A DNA stretch of 9,343 bases, from assembly GCA_003022815.1 (NCBI GenBank), contig PXSL01000003.1:1-9343 (forward strand), written 5' to 3'. This DNA comes from Halobacteriales archaeon SW_5_68_122. GTDB taxonomy: Archaea > Halobacteriota > Halobacteria > Halobacteriales > Haloarculaceae. A model generated the notes under the pieces. It saw only the letters and a program-made list of their open reading frames with translations, had not been told where the DNA came from and did not search any database. The translations under genes were made by a program, and so were the position numbers. Positions 1 to 5,522 of the stretch are shown here, piece by piece; position 1 is the first letter of the stretch; each line of letters opens with the position of its first letter.

Positions 1-16
1 TTAGATGAGGATTTTC

Positions 17-589
17 ATGACCGGAGAGACACCGACCGTGCTGGTCGTCGACGACGAGCGGGACCTCGCTGACCTGTACGCCGCTTGGCTCGCCGACGAG
101 TACGAAGTACGGACGGCCTACGGCGGCAAGGAGGCCATCAAGGAGATGAACGAGACGGTCGACGTCGCGCTCGTCGACCGCCTAATGCCCCGGACCTCCG
201 GGGGCGAGGTAGTGGCGTACATCCGCGAAGAGGGGTACGACTGCAGCATCTCCATGGTTACCGCCGTCGAACCGGACTTCGACATCATCGAGATGCGGTT
301 CGACGAGTACATCGTCAAGCCCGTCCGTCGCAAGGGTCTCCACGACATCGTCGAGACGCTGCTGACCCGGTCGGCGTACGACGACAAACTCCGGGAGATG
401 TTCTCGCTGGCTTCAAAACGGGGCGCCCTCAAGACCCAGAAGACCCCCGATGAACTCGAGGAGAGCGACTCCTACCGGGAGCTGACCGACCGCCTCGAAG
501 AACTCCGCGAGGAGCTCGACCGGACCGCGGACGACCTCAGCGAGCGGGACTTCGAGGTCGAACTCGGACAGCTCAACACCGACGGATAA
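17..589 (+). CDS. HalX-domain response regulator
   Basis: This is a cytoplasmic two-component receiver protein of the haloarchaeal HalX type, probably phosphorylated by a histidine kinase not seen here. Numbered from the ATG at 17 (190 aa), the receiver domain spans about residues 5-110. It has the acidic pair D12-D13 in VLVVDDE, the phospho-acceptor D54 in ALVDRLMP, the switch residue T82 in MVTA and the conserved K101 in YIVKPV. The C-terminal part, about 115-185, matches the HalX helical region (SAYDDKLREMFSLASKR, then a charged coiled-coil-like stretch). There is no DNA-binding helix-turn-helix, so the output is probably protein interaction. An in-frame ATG at 5 would add four residues; I prefer 17 because GAGG lies 6 nt upstream of it and the receiver fold starts right after. 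The promoter is outside the window. The gene converges with crcB. Confidence 0.9.
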   Translation: MTGETPTVLVVDDERDLADLYAAWLADEYEVRTAYGGKEAIKEMNETVDVALVDRLMPRTSGGEVVAYIREEGYDCSISMVTAVEPDFDIIEMRFDEYIVKPVRRKGLHDIVETLLTRSAYDDKLREMFSLASKRGALKTQKTPDELEESDSYRELTDRLEELREELDRTADDLSERDFEVELGQLNTDG

Positions 590-670
590 CGCCGATTCTC
601 CCCGAGCATCACGACGCCGCACCTGACGAACAGCCGGTTGGCCGGCCGGTGGTCCAGTGACGCCGCCAGG

Positions 671-1021
671 CTACAGCGCCGACTCGACGGCCATCCCAAT
701 GGCGACCGCGAGGAGCGCGGCGGCAAGCGTGCCAGCCGCGACGGCGACCGCGGCCCGACGACGACCGTCCTCGAACAGCCGGACGGTCTCGACGGCGAAC
801 GACGAGAACGTGGTGAACGCCCCACAGAACCCGGCGCCCGCCGCAAGACGGGCGGGGCCATCGACCGGACTCGCGAGGACAACGCCCAGAAACAGGCTCC
901 CGAGAATGTTGACCGCGAGTGTGTCGACGGCGCGCCGCTCGATTACCTGTCCGACCGCGTACCGCGCGGCGGCGCCGGCCGACCCGCCGACGCCGACGGC
1001 CAGCACCGTCAGGAGCGCCAC
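671..1021 (-). CDS. crcB: CrcB/Fluc fluoride channel, second subunit
   Basis: This 116-aa four-helix membrane protein belongs to the CrcB/Fluc family, dimeric fluoride channels that relieve cytoplasmic fluoride toxicity. Family signatures are visible: GGSAGAAARY at 12-21 at the end of helix 1, a helix-2 asparagine (N38 in LAVNILGS) and the signature GFCGAFTTFSSF at 64-75 with the phenylalanine pair that lines the fluoride path. The GTG at 1019-1021 is chosen because it is the only start codon near the N-terminus, and it overlaps the 3' end of the upstream crcB by 13 bp, which indicates translational coupling. Positive charges sit in the loop after helix 1 (IERR) and after helix 3 (RLFEDGRRR), which suggests an N-out topology opposite to its neighbour. 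The two proteins probably form an antiparallel heterodimer. Confidence 0.9.
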   Translation of the reverse strand: MALLTVLAVGVGGSAGAAARYAVGQVIERRAVDTLAVNILGSLFLGVVLASPVDGPARLAAGAGFCGAFTTFSSFAVETVRLFEDGRRRAAVAVAAGTLAAALLAVAIGMAVESAL

Positions 1022-1377
1022 AGTATCACCCCTTTGGCGAGGACGACGGCGAGGAAGCCGAGCGCGTAGTTCGCGGCGACGTTGGCGGCCGCCAGTGCCG
1101 GCGACAGCGCGGCCGTCTCGGCGGCGAACGCACTGTAGGTGGTGAACGACGACAGAAAGCCCGTCGCAACGACCAGGCGGGCCGCCTCCGGGAGCCGTCG
1201 CGGTCCGGCGGTGCCGTAGACCACCACCCCGAGCAGGAACGCGCCGGCGACGTTGACCGCGAGCGTCCCCCACAGGAACGCCGCCGGCAACGCGACGGCG
1301 ACGGCGTACCGGCAGACGGCGCCCGCGAAGCCGCCGACCGCGACCAGCGGAATCGTCCACCGCTCCATGGGCTCCAT
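1009..1377 (-). CDS. crcB: CrcB/Fluc fluoride channel, first subunit
   Basis: This is a CrcB/Fluc family protein of 122 aa from the ATG at 1377. Signatures are GGFAGAVCRY at 15-24, the pore asparagine in LAVNVAGAF (N42) and GFLSSFTTYSAF at 73-84. The in-frame alternatives are ATG at 1368, which has GGAG four nt upstream, and GTG at 1395. The GTG would be leaderless if the AT-rich box at 1419-1426 is used on this strand, so the start is uncertain by up to 18 nt upstream or 9 nt downstream. Charges in the N-terminus (ER), the helix 2-3 loop (GPRRLPEAAR) and the C-terminus (WRS) predict N-in, opposite to the second subunit. Paired small crcB genes with opposite topology are known from other prokaryotes. 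This is the first gene of a two-gene operon that reads toward the response regulator. Confidence 0.9.
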   Translation of the reverse strand: MEPMERWTIPLVAVGGFAGAVCRYAVAVALPAAFLWGTLAVNVAGAFLLGVVVYGTAGPRRLPEAARLVVATGFLSSFTTYSAFAAETAALSPALAAANVAANYALGFLAVVLAKGVILWRS

Positions 1378-1418
1378 CTCGGTGACCGGACACACCTGCC
1401 TTGCGGTTCGCGCGAGGG

Positions 1419-1426
1419 TTTATGTA
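1419..1426. promoter_or_regulatory. AT-rich TATA-like box between divergent genes
   Basis: TTTATGTA stands out in a GC-rich gap. Its centre lies about 27 bp before the ATG at 1449 (+), which is the spacing for a leaderless haloarchaeal transcript. It also lies about 27 bp before the GTG at 1395 (-), the upstream alternative start of crcB, where the minus strand reads TACATAAA. It may therefore serve one or both genes. The plus-strand match to an archaeal TATA box is the better one. Confidence 0.55.
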
Positions 1427-1448
1427 CGATACCGGGGCCAGATCCCCC

Positions 1449-1898
1449 ATGCGTGGATTCGAGCGATTCCGCGACGACGAGCGGGCAATCGAGGGGTTGC
1501 CGGTCCGGCTGGTCATCGCGCTGGTTGTGGGCGTCGCCAGCCTCTCGGTGATGATGAGCATGCTGTCGGGCATCTCCGGGCTGGCGGTAACGGAGTTGGA
1601 CGTGCGGCCAGCGCCGGAGGTGGTCACGCCCGGCAACCACACCGTCGAGGTGACGGTGGTGGACCCCGACGGACAGGGGGTGGCCGACGCGACGGTGGTC
1701 GCCCGCGGCGGGTCCGCGCGCCTCGACGGCGTCCGGACGGCAACTACCGGCGAGAACGGCACCGCCGAGCTACAGCTGTCGCCGGAACTCGGCGCTAACC
1801 AGCGGGACGGCACCGTCGAGTTTGACGTGAAGCCGCCCGCGGGCAGCGAGTACGCCGACGAGCGGGGGAACACCGCGCTCCTGGTAGTCCGCGACTAG
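1449..1898 (+). CDS. Membrane-anchored protein with transthyretin/Ig-like domain (DUF7382-like)
   Basis: This 149-aa protein of unknown function has a charged N-terminus (RGFERFRDDERAIEG), one transmembrane helix at about 18-40 (LPVRLVIALVVGVASL) and an extracellular beta-rich domain from about 57 to the C-terminus. The segment VDPDGQGVADATVV followed by TTGENGTAEL has the look of a carboxypeptidase regulatory-like (transthyretin/Ig-like) fold. From memory it resembles haloarchaeal proteins annotated DUF7382. The charged leader followed directly by one hydrophobic helix recalls archaeal type IV pilin-like proteins, but I cannot assign a prepilin cleavage site, so this is only a possibility. 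The ATG at 1449 is preferred over the in-frame 1401 because of the TATA-like box 27 bp upstream. Its stop overlaps the stop of the convergent pcm paralogue. Confidence 0.75.
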   Translation: MRGFERFRDDERAIEGLPVRLVIALVVGVASLSVMMSMLSGISGLAVTELDVRPAPEVVTPGNHTVEVTVVDPDGQGVADATVVARGGSARLDGVRTATTGENGTAELQLSPELGANQRDGTVEFDVKPPAGSEYADERGNTALLVVRD

Positions 1899-2635
1899 AT
1901 GCGCTCGTCCCAGTCGATCCAGGACTGCTCCCAGCCCTTCCGGCGTTTCGCGTCCCGGCGGGCGCGTTCGCGGTCCTCCCGGCGGGTCCGGTTGCGCTCG
2001 ACGCCGTCGGGCTGTTCGCCCTCCACCAGCAGCGGGTGGTAGGCGACGGTGCCGTATTCGGCGACCCGGTTGCCGTCCTCGATGGCGACCAGCTCCTGGC
2101 TCGCCGCCCCGACGGGCATCACCAGCCGGCCGCCGGGCGCGAGCTGGTCGACCAGCGCCCGCGGCGGCTCGACGGCCGCCGCCTCCACCAGAATCCGGTC
2201 GTAGGGGGCGTACTCGGCCAGCCCGTGGGCGCCGTCCCGGCAGTCCACCAGCACGCCCGGGTAGCCCGCCTGCTCGAGGTTCGAGCGGGCGTCGTAGACG
2301 AGCCGGCGGGCGATGTCGACGCCGTGGACGCTGGCCTCGTCGGTCATCTCGGCGATGACGGCGGCGGTGTAGCCGACGCCGACGCCGACGACCAGCACCT
2401 CGTCGTCGGGTTGGACGTCGAGCGCCTCCAGCAGTCGGCCGGCGGCGCTCGGCGAGAGGACGCGCGTGCCGAACCGCTCGAAGGAGCGGTCGGCGTACGC
2501 CAGCGACTCGTCCTCGACGAACGGCTCGCGCGGCACCGCCCGCATCGCGACGCCCACCTGCTCGGAGCCGACGACGGCCTTAGCTTCGTGTTCCAGGCTG
2601 TCGACCATGTCGTCCCGGAGCACCGCCGGGTCCAT
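1895..2635 (-). CDS. Divergent protein-L-isoaspartate O-methyltransferase paralogue
   Basis: This 246-aa Pcm-family class I methyltransferase fold should be cytoplasmic. SAM-binding motif I is visible as VLVVGVGVGYTAAV at 80-93, the post-I acidic residue in HGVDIARR, and a late strand motif GGRLVMPVG. It is clearly related to the pcm three genes upstream in the same block. It differs where Pcm enzymes carry the substrate-site motif (NQTIS in the neighbour): here the aligned stretch is GTRVLSPS at 56-63, without the Gln-Thr-Ile. It also has a C-terminal extension of about 40 residues, highly charged (NRTRREDRERARRDAKRR) and ending WIDWDERI. It may methylate another substrate or be a non-canonical repair enzyme. 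The ATG at 2635 fits the family N-terminus. A weak AT-rich stretch about 26 bp upstream (around 2661) could give it its own promoter. Confidence 0.85.
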   Translation of the reverse strand: MDPAVLRDDMVDSLEHEAKAVVGSEQVGVAMRAVPREPFVEDESLAYADRSFERFGTRVLSPSAAGRLLEALDVQPDDEVLVVGVGVGYTAAVIAEMTDEASVHGVDIARRLVYDARSNLEQAGYPGVLVDCRDGAHGLAEYAPYDRILVEAAAVEPPRALVDQLAPGGRLVMPVGAASQELVAIEDGNRVAEYGTVAYHPLLVEGEQPDGVERNRTRREDRERARRDAKRRKGWEQSWIDWDERI

Positions 2636-2657
2636 ACCCCCGGGTCCGTTCCGGAGC

Positions 2658-3482
2658 CTAATCAATCGCGCGCCCGACGGCGGCCGCAAGCGGCCCGGCG
2701 GGCACCGCTCCCCCGAACGCGGACACCAGCCACGACCGGACCACCCCGGCCTCCTGCACCCGGCACTCGCCGGCGGCCACCGCCTCCACGTCGAGCAGCT
2801 AAGCGTCGGCCGTCTCCCCGCGGAGAGCGTCGAGAAACACCCCGATGGGAGCGGCCGCGGGGTCGCGGCCGGAGAGCGCCTTGACGCCGACCACGAGGTC
2901 GGACGTCGGGAGGTCGTCCGGGCCGCCCGCCACCAGTTCGACCGGGGCCGACCGGAGCAACGGCTCGGCGGCCTCGATGCGCTCCGGCGGCGCGACGAGC
3001 GTCGGCGCCCACTCGCGGGTGGCGAACTCGACGGCCCGGCGGCCGGCGTCGTCTCTGAGGAGCGCGACCGTCTCGCCCTCGGGGCCGCGGTCACCTCCGA
3101 GCGGACCCGGAGTTCGTCCACGGCCGAGGTCGTTCCGGGTCGCGTCGGGCGGGTCCAGCGGCGCCGCGCCGGCCAGCGTCTCCGGCAGGTGGACCCACCG
3201 CTCGAAGGCATCGACCGCCGCGGGTTCGGCCCCGACCGAGCGGAGGTCGGTCTTCGTCAGGAAGCCCAGCATCCGGTCGGCCGGTTCGTACTCGCCGTCG
3301 ACGCGGGCTAGGAGGCCCCGGGCGTGGAGCACCCCGACGAGCGCCTCGGCGCCCGCGGGGTCGATGTCGGCCGCCTCGGCGACGGCCTCGGGCGTCCCGG
3401 CCCGCGCCGCCAGCGCCTCCAGCGCGCCGCACTCGCGGGCGGCCCACAGCAGCGCGAGTTCGCGCCACGCTACGTCAATCGT
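2658..3482 (-). pseudogene. Decayed winged-helix/methyltransferase-like gene
   Basis: One frame reads well from about 3479 to 3125: a winged-helix dimerisation-like start (WRELALLWAARECGALEAL, then TPEAVAEAADIDPAGAEALV), then GFLTKTDLRS and RWVHLPETL. This resembles haloarchaeal proteins that join such a domain to a SAM-methyltransferase fold. Three defects are visible. First, there is no ATG/GTG/TTG at the N-terminus; the expected position reads ACG ATT GAC. Second, at about 3085-3122 the sensible peptide (VDELRVRSEVTAA) is in another frame, and the original frame resumes at PEGETVALL, as after an insertion and a compensating deletion. Third, a TAG at 2799-2801 interrupts the frame, yet coding-like sequence (LLDVEAVAAGECRVQ, then VVRSWLVSAFGG) continues to a TAG at 2658-2660. 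The motif I glycines also look lost (LLRDDAG). A truncated product from GTG at 3332 (177 aa) remains possible, as do sequencing errors. Confidence 0.6.
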
Positions 3483-4131
3483 TCCCCTGCATCCGGACGA
3501 ACCGGACCGCGCCGTGGGACTCGCGCTCGAGTCCGTCCGTGGTCTTCGTCGCCTTCACCATCGTCTGGCGGGTGGTGCCGACCGGTGCGACGATGCGGCC
3601 GCCCGCCTGCAGTTGCTCGACCACGGCGTCCGGCAGCGAGGCCGTCGCGCAGGTGAGGTAGGCGGCGTCGTAGGGGGCGTGCTTCGGCCACCCCTCGCGG
3701 CCGTCGCCGACCCGGACGGCGACGTCGTAGCCGAGGTCGGACAGGCGCTGGCGGGCCGACTCGGCGAGCCGTCCGACGTACTCGACGCTGTGGACGTTGC
3801 CGTTGCCGACGATCTCGGCGGTGACGGCGGCGTGGTAGCCACAGCCCGCGCCGACCTCCAGCACCTCGTCGCCGGCCTCCAGTTCCAGCAGGTCGCACAT
3901 GATGCCGACCATGTGCGGCGCGGAGATGGTCTGGTTGGCGCCGATGGGGAGCGGCTGGTCGGCGTAGGCGTCGTCCCGGCGACCCTCGGGGACGAACTCG
4001 TGGCGCGGGACGGTCTCCAGCGCCTCGACGGTCGAGTCGCGCTCGATGCGGCTCGACTCGGCGAGCGACTCGACCATTCGCTCCCGTCGGGTGTCAAAGT
4101 CGTCGTCGGTGCCGGAGTCGCGCCCGAACAT
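3475..4131 (-). CDS. pcm: Protein-L-isoaspartate O-methyltransferase
   Basis: The enzyme uses S-adenosylmethionine to methylate isoaspartyl residues in aged proteins, starting their repair in the cytoplasm. The 218-aa length is normal for the family. Visible motifs are VPRHEFVPE at 41-49, the substrate-site segment ANQTISAPHMV at 65-75, SAM motif I VLEVGAGCGYHAAV at 90-103, the post-I acid in HSVEYVGRL, and GGRIVAPVG near the C-terminus. The ATG at 4131 lies 4 nt after the stop of the zinc-ribbon gene, so the two are probably co-transcribed from the promoter near 4811. An in-frame upstream extension to 4230 would run into that gene and has no family support. The 3' end (GND then TGA) overlaps the expected start of the decayed methyltransferase-like gene; its Asn codon AAC is what removes that gene's ATG. 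Confidence 0.93.
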   Translation of the reverse strand: MFGRDSGTDDDFDTRRERMVESLAESSRIERDSTVEALETVPRHEFVPEGRRDDAYADQPLPIGANQTISAPHMVGIMCDLLELEAGDEVLEVGAGCGYHAAVTAEIVGNGNVHSVEYVGRLAESARQRLSDLGYDVAVRVGDGREGWPKHAPYDAAYLTCATASLPDAVVEQLQAGGRIVAPVGTTRQTMVKATKTTDGLERESHGAVRFVRMQGND

Positions 4132-4135
4132 CGTC

Positions 4136-4786
4136 CTACCAGCCGGACCACGCCCGACTGCGAGCGTCCTCGTCGCGGGCGTACACCCGTTTGAGGTCCT
4201 TCGCGAGGGCGCTGTCGCCCCCGAAGTCATACCCCTCGCGGTCGTAGCCGGCCGAATCCTCCCGGACCAGCAGGCGTTCGACGGTGAACTCCTCGTCGCC
4301 GAACTCGTGGATCTCGCCGACGACGAACTCCTCGTCGCCCGGCACCTGTATCTTCACGCTCCGGGTCTCGTCGTGGCCGCCGTCCTTCGGGTGCAGCGTC
4401 AGGTTCACCGCCACGTTCCCGACCGCCCGCGTCCACAGTGTCTTGACCTCGGTTGCGGGCGCCGCCTCGACCCGGGCGCCGTCGGTCGTCTCGATGGAGG
4501 TGACGCGGGCAGTGAGTATCGCCGCGTCGGTCTCGACGAGGAACTCCTCACCGACCGACAGCTCTTCGTCGGGCGGCATCTCGACGAACGCCTCCTCGGA
4601 CTCGTCCTCCTGGGAGATGATGACCCGCCGTTCGACGGTCGATTCGGTCTCGATGGTCGTCTTGTGAACGTGGCCGCAGTCGCCGCACCGGACGGTCGCC
4701 TGGCCCCCGTGGTTGAGCACCTCGTGGGCCGTCTCGGCCCCGGGCGAACAGGAGGGACAGCGGACCGCGACGCGCTGGTGGCTCAT
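4136..4786 (-). CDS. HVO_0476-type zinc-ribbon protein
   Basis: This 216-aa acidic cytoplasmic protein has an N-terminal zinc ribbon: C10-P-S-C13 and C34-G-D-C37 as the likely Zn ligands. Two beta-rich segments follow (about 45-110 and 110-175; VGEEFLVETDAAILTARVTSIE, in part, and LTLHPKDGG then VVGEIHEFGDEEF), then a conserved-looking tail rich in Asp, Lys and Arg (GGDSALAKDLKRVYARDED). I recognise it as the euryarchaeal family annotated HVO_0476 (COG1326), whose function is not established. Position before pcm, separated from it by 4 nt, suggests a link to protein quality control, but this is inference from context only. It is the first gene of the block and starts right at the predicted transcription start, so the mRNA is probably leaderless. 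Confidence 0.88.
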   Translation of the reverse strand: MSHQRVAVRCPSCSPGAETAHEVLNHGGQATVRCGDCGHVHKTTIETESTVERRVIISQEDESEEAFVEMPPDEELSVGEEFLVETDAAILTARVTSIETTDGARVEAAPATEVKTLWTRAVGNVAVNLTLHPKDGGHDETRSVKIQVPGDEEFVVGEIHEFGDEEFTVERLLVREDSAGYDREGYDFGGDSALAKDLKRVYARDEDARSRAWSGW

Positions 4787-4807
4787 TGGTCGGTTTTCTC
4801 GGTCGGG

Positions 4808-4815
4808 ATATAAAA
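4808..4815 (-). promoter_or_regulatory. TATA box for zinc-ribbon/pcm operon
   Basis: On the minus strand the sequence is CTTTTATATCC, close to an archaeal TATA consensus. Its centre is about 25-26 bp upstream of the ATG at 4786, which places transcription start at or next to the start codon (leaderless). It is the strongest promoter for the downstream block of four genes. Confidence 0.75.
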
Positions 4816-4869
4816 GCGCGTGGCTCCGACGGGCGGCCGTCCTCGTCCGGCGTGGGACGTGTTACCGTG

Positions 4870-4893
4870 CGACCGCACGCCGTCGTGCGGTCG
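4870..4893. repeat. Perfect 9-bp inverted repeat in divergent gap
   Basis: CGACCGCAC at 4870-4878 and GTGCGGTCG at 4885-4893 are exact reverse complements around a 6-nt loop. The element lies in the 170-bp gap between the divergent zinc-ribbon operon and a small membrane gene, about 55 bp upstream of the operon TATA box. It could be a regulator site for either gene or a stable RNA hairpin; there is no T-run to suggest a terminator. The rest of this gap holds the two promoters and no gene I can see. Confidence 0.6.
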
Positions 4894-4948
4894 ATACCGG
4901 AGTAATATGCAGTAATCAGCATCGGTCTTTTGCTCTTCCCACATGAAT

Positions 4949-4953
4949 GGTGA
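4949..4953 (+). promoter_or_regulatory. Ribosome binding site for small membrane gene
   Basis: GGTGA matches part of the sequence complementary to the archaeal 16S rRNA 3' end. It ends 3 nt before the ATG at 4957, which supports that start over the nearby ATGs at 4943 and 4947 in other frames. An AT-rich stretch at about 4901-4915 could be the promoter of this leadered transcript. Confidence 0.45.
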
Positions 4954-4956
4954 CGC

Positions 4957-5136
4957 ATGGTACTGGCCGAGTCGGTCGTCCGGGTGTACGTCTTCTACGC
5001 CGTCGGGGCGGTCGCGTGGATGGGGGTCGCCGCGCTGGTTGGGACCATCGTCGGGGGGGCGCTCGCGCTCCTTGTCGGTCTCGTCGTGCTAGTGTGTTGC
5101 ACCCTTGCCGGACTGTTCCTGTACGCGCGGCCCTGA
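4957..5136 (+). CDS. Small two-helix membrane protein, unknown function
   Basis: This 59-aa protein is almost entirely hydrophobic after a short N-terminus: helix 1 at about 8-30 (YVFYAVGAVAWMGVAALV) and helix 2 at about 33-56 (GALALLVGLVVLVCCTLAG), ending LYARP. Only R9 near the N-terminus and R58 at the C-terminus are positive, so both ends probably face the cytoplasm, with a very short outside turn. Two adjacent cysteines lie in helix 2. Support for coding is the unbroken hydrophobic frame, whereas the overlapping frames are arginine-rich shadows, together with the GGTGA before the ATG. I do not recognise a family. It lies 81 bp before a second small membrane gene on the same strand that has its own promoter. 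Confidence 0.6.
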   Translation: MVLAESVVRVYVFYAVGAVAWMGVAALVGTIVGGALALLVGLVVLVCCTLAGLFLYARP

Positions 5137-5187
5137 GCAAGGGGCGTCGACGCGGAGCCGACCGGGGTCCTTCGTGACCCCCAGCCA

Positions 5188-5195
5188 GTTTTTAC
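5188..5195 (+). promoter_or_regulatory. TATA-like box for small membrane gene
   Basis: AGTTTTTACC contains a T-rich TATA-like core centred about 26 bp before the ATG at 5218. This spacing predicts a leaderless mRNA and supports that start codon. Confidence 0.55.
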
Positions 5196-5217
5196 CTGTT
5201 CGTCCGTTGAATCCGTC

Positions 5218-5448
5218 ATGACGGCTATACTGGTCCGCCTTTTCGGTTCGCTGCTCGCCGTCCTCGCGGTAAGCGCGGAGGCGGTCGGGGACGGCCTGGG
5301 CGTTCCGCTCCGCGTACCGGTGAGGTGGCTCGACACCGCCGGCAGCTATTCGGTGCTGGCGGGGTCGCTTGTGGTCGCCAGCGCGACGCCTCTGCTCGTG
5401 CCGGTGCTGCTGTTCGACCGTCGCGGAGAGTCATACTGCCGGCTGTAA
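5218..5448 (+). CDS. Small membrane protein, unknown function
   Basis: This 76-aa protein has two hydrophobic stretches: about 3-25 (ILVRLFGSLLAVLAVSAEAV) and about 45-68 (VLAGSLVVASATPLLVPVLLF). The loop between them contains two arginines and a tryptophan (RVPVRWLDTAG), and the tail is DRRGESYCRL. No family is recognised. Coding status rests on the well-spaced TATA-like box, the start codon and the membrane-protein pattern. The last codons (YCRL, stop) fall inside a 17-bp motif that recurs in nearby intergenic DNA, so the C-terminus may have been altered by an inserted element. The gene converges with the aminopeptidase gene. Confidence 0.55.
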   Translation: MTAILVRLFGSLLAVLAVSAEAVGDGLGVPLRVPVRWLDTAGSYSVLAGSLVVASATPLLVPVLLFDRRGESYCRL

Positions 5449-5450
5449 CT
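5434..5450 (+). repeat. 17-bp repeated motif, copy 1
   Basis: TACTGCCGGCTGTAACT is identical to the reverse complement of 7480-7496 and matches the reverse complement of 5523-5539 at 15 of 17 positions. It is nearly palindromic around GCCGGC. It contains the stop codon of the small membrane gene ending at 5448. Confidence 0.7.
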
Positions 5451-5483
5451 CTTTCGAGACTTCTCGCGATATCCGGTTGGACA

Positions 5484-5509
5484 CCGTCCGGACATCATCT
5501 TCCGGACGG
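5484..5509 (+). terminator. Candidate terminator hairpin between convergent genes
   Basis: CCGTCCGGA (5484-5492) and TCCGGACGG (5501-5509) form a perfect 9-bp stem around an 8-nt loop, followed on the plus strand by a short TTTT (5515-5518). Its place between the convergent small membrane gene and aminopeptidase gene fits a terminator. The T-run is short, so it could instead be the interior of a small element bounded by the 17-bp motifs. Confidence 0.5.
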
Positions 5510-5522
5510 GACCGTTTTACGT

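Noticed and set aside
634..653. Repeated CCGG/GGCCGGCC sequence between the response regulator and crcB.
   Set aside because: Arms are only 4-5 bp and no T-run follows, so a terminator cannot be claimed.
2799..2801. The in-frame TAG as a pyrrolysine codon.
   Set aside because: The zinc-ribbon, pcm-paralogue, crcB and Ig-like genes all end in TAG, so TAG is an ordinary stop here. The same gene also has start and frame defects, which favour decay.
2845..4194. A 449-codon open frame on the plus strand opposite the pcm region.
   Set aside because: Ser/Arg/Ala-rich composition without motifs; it is antisense to pcm and the decayed methyltransferase-like gene.
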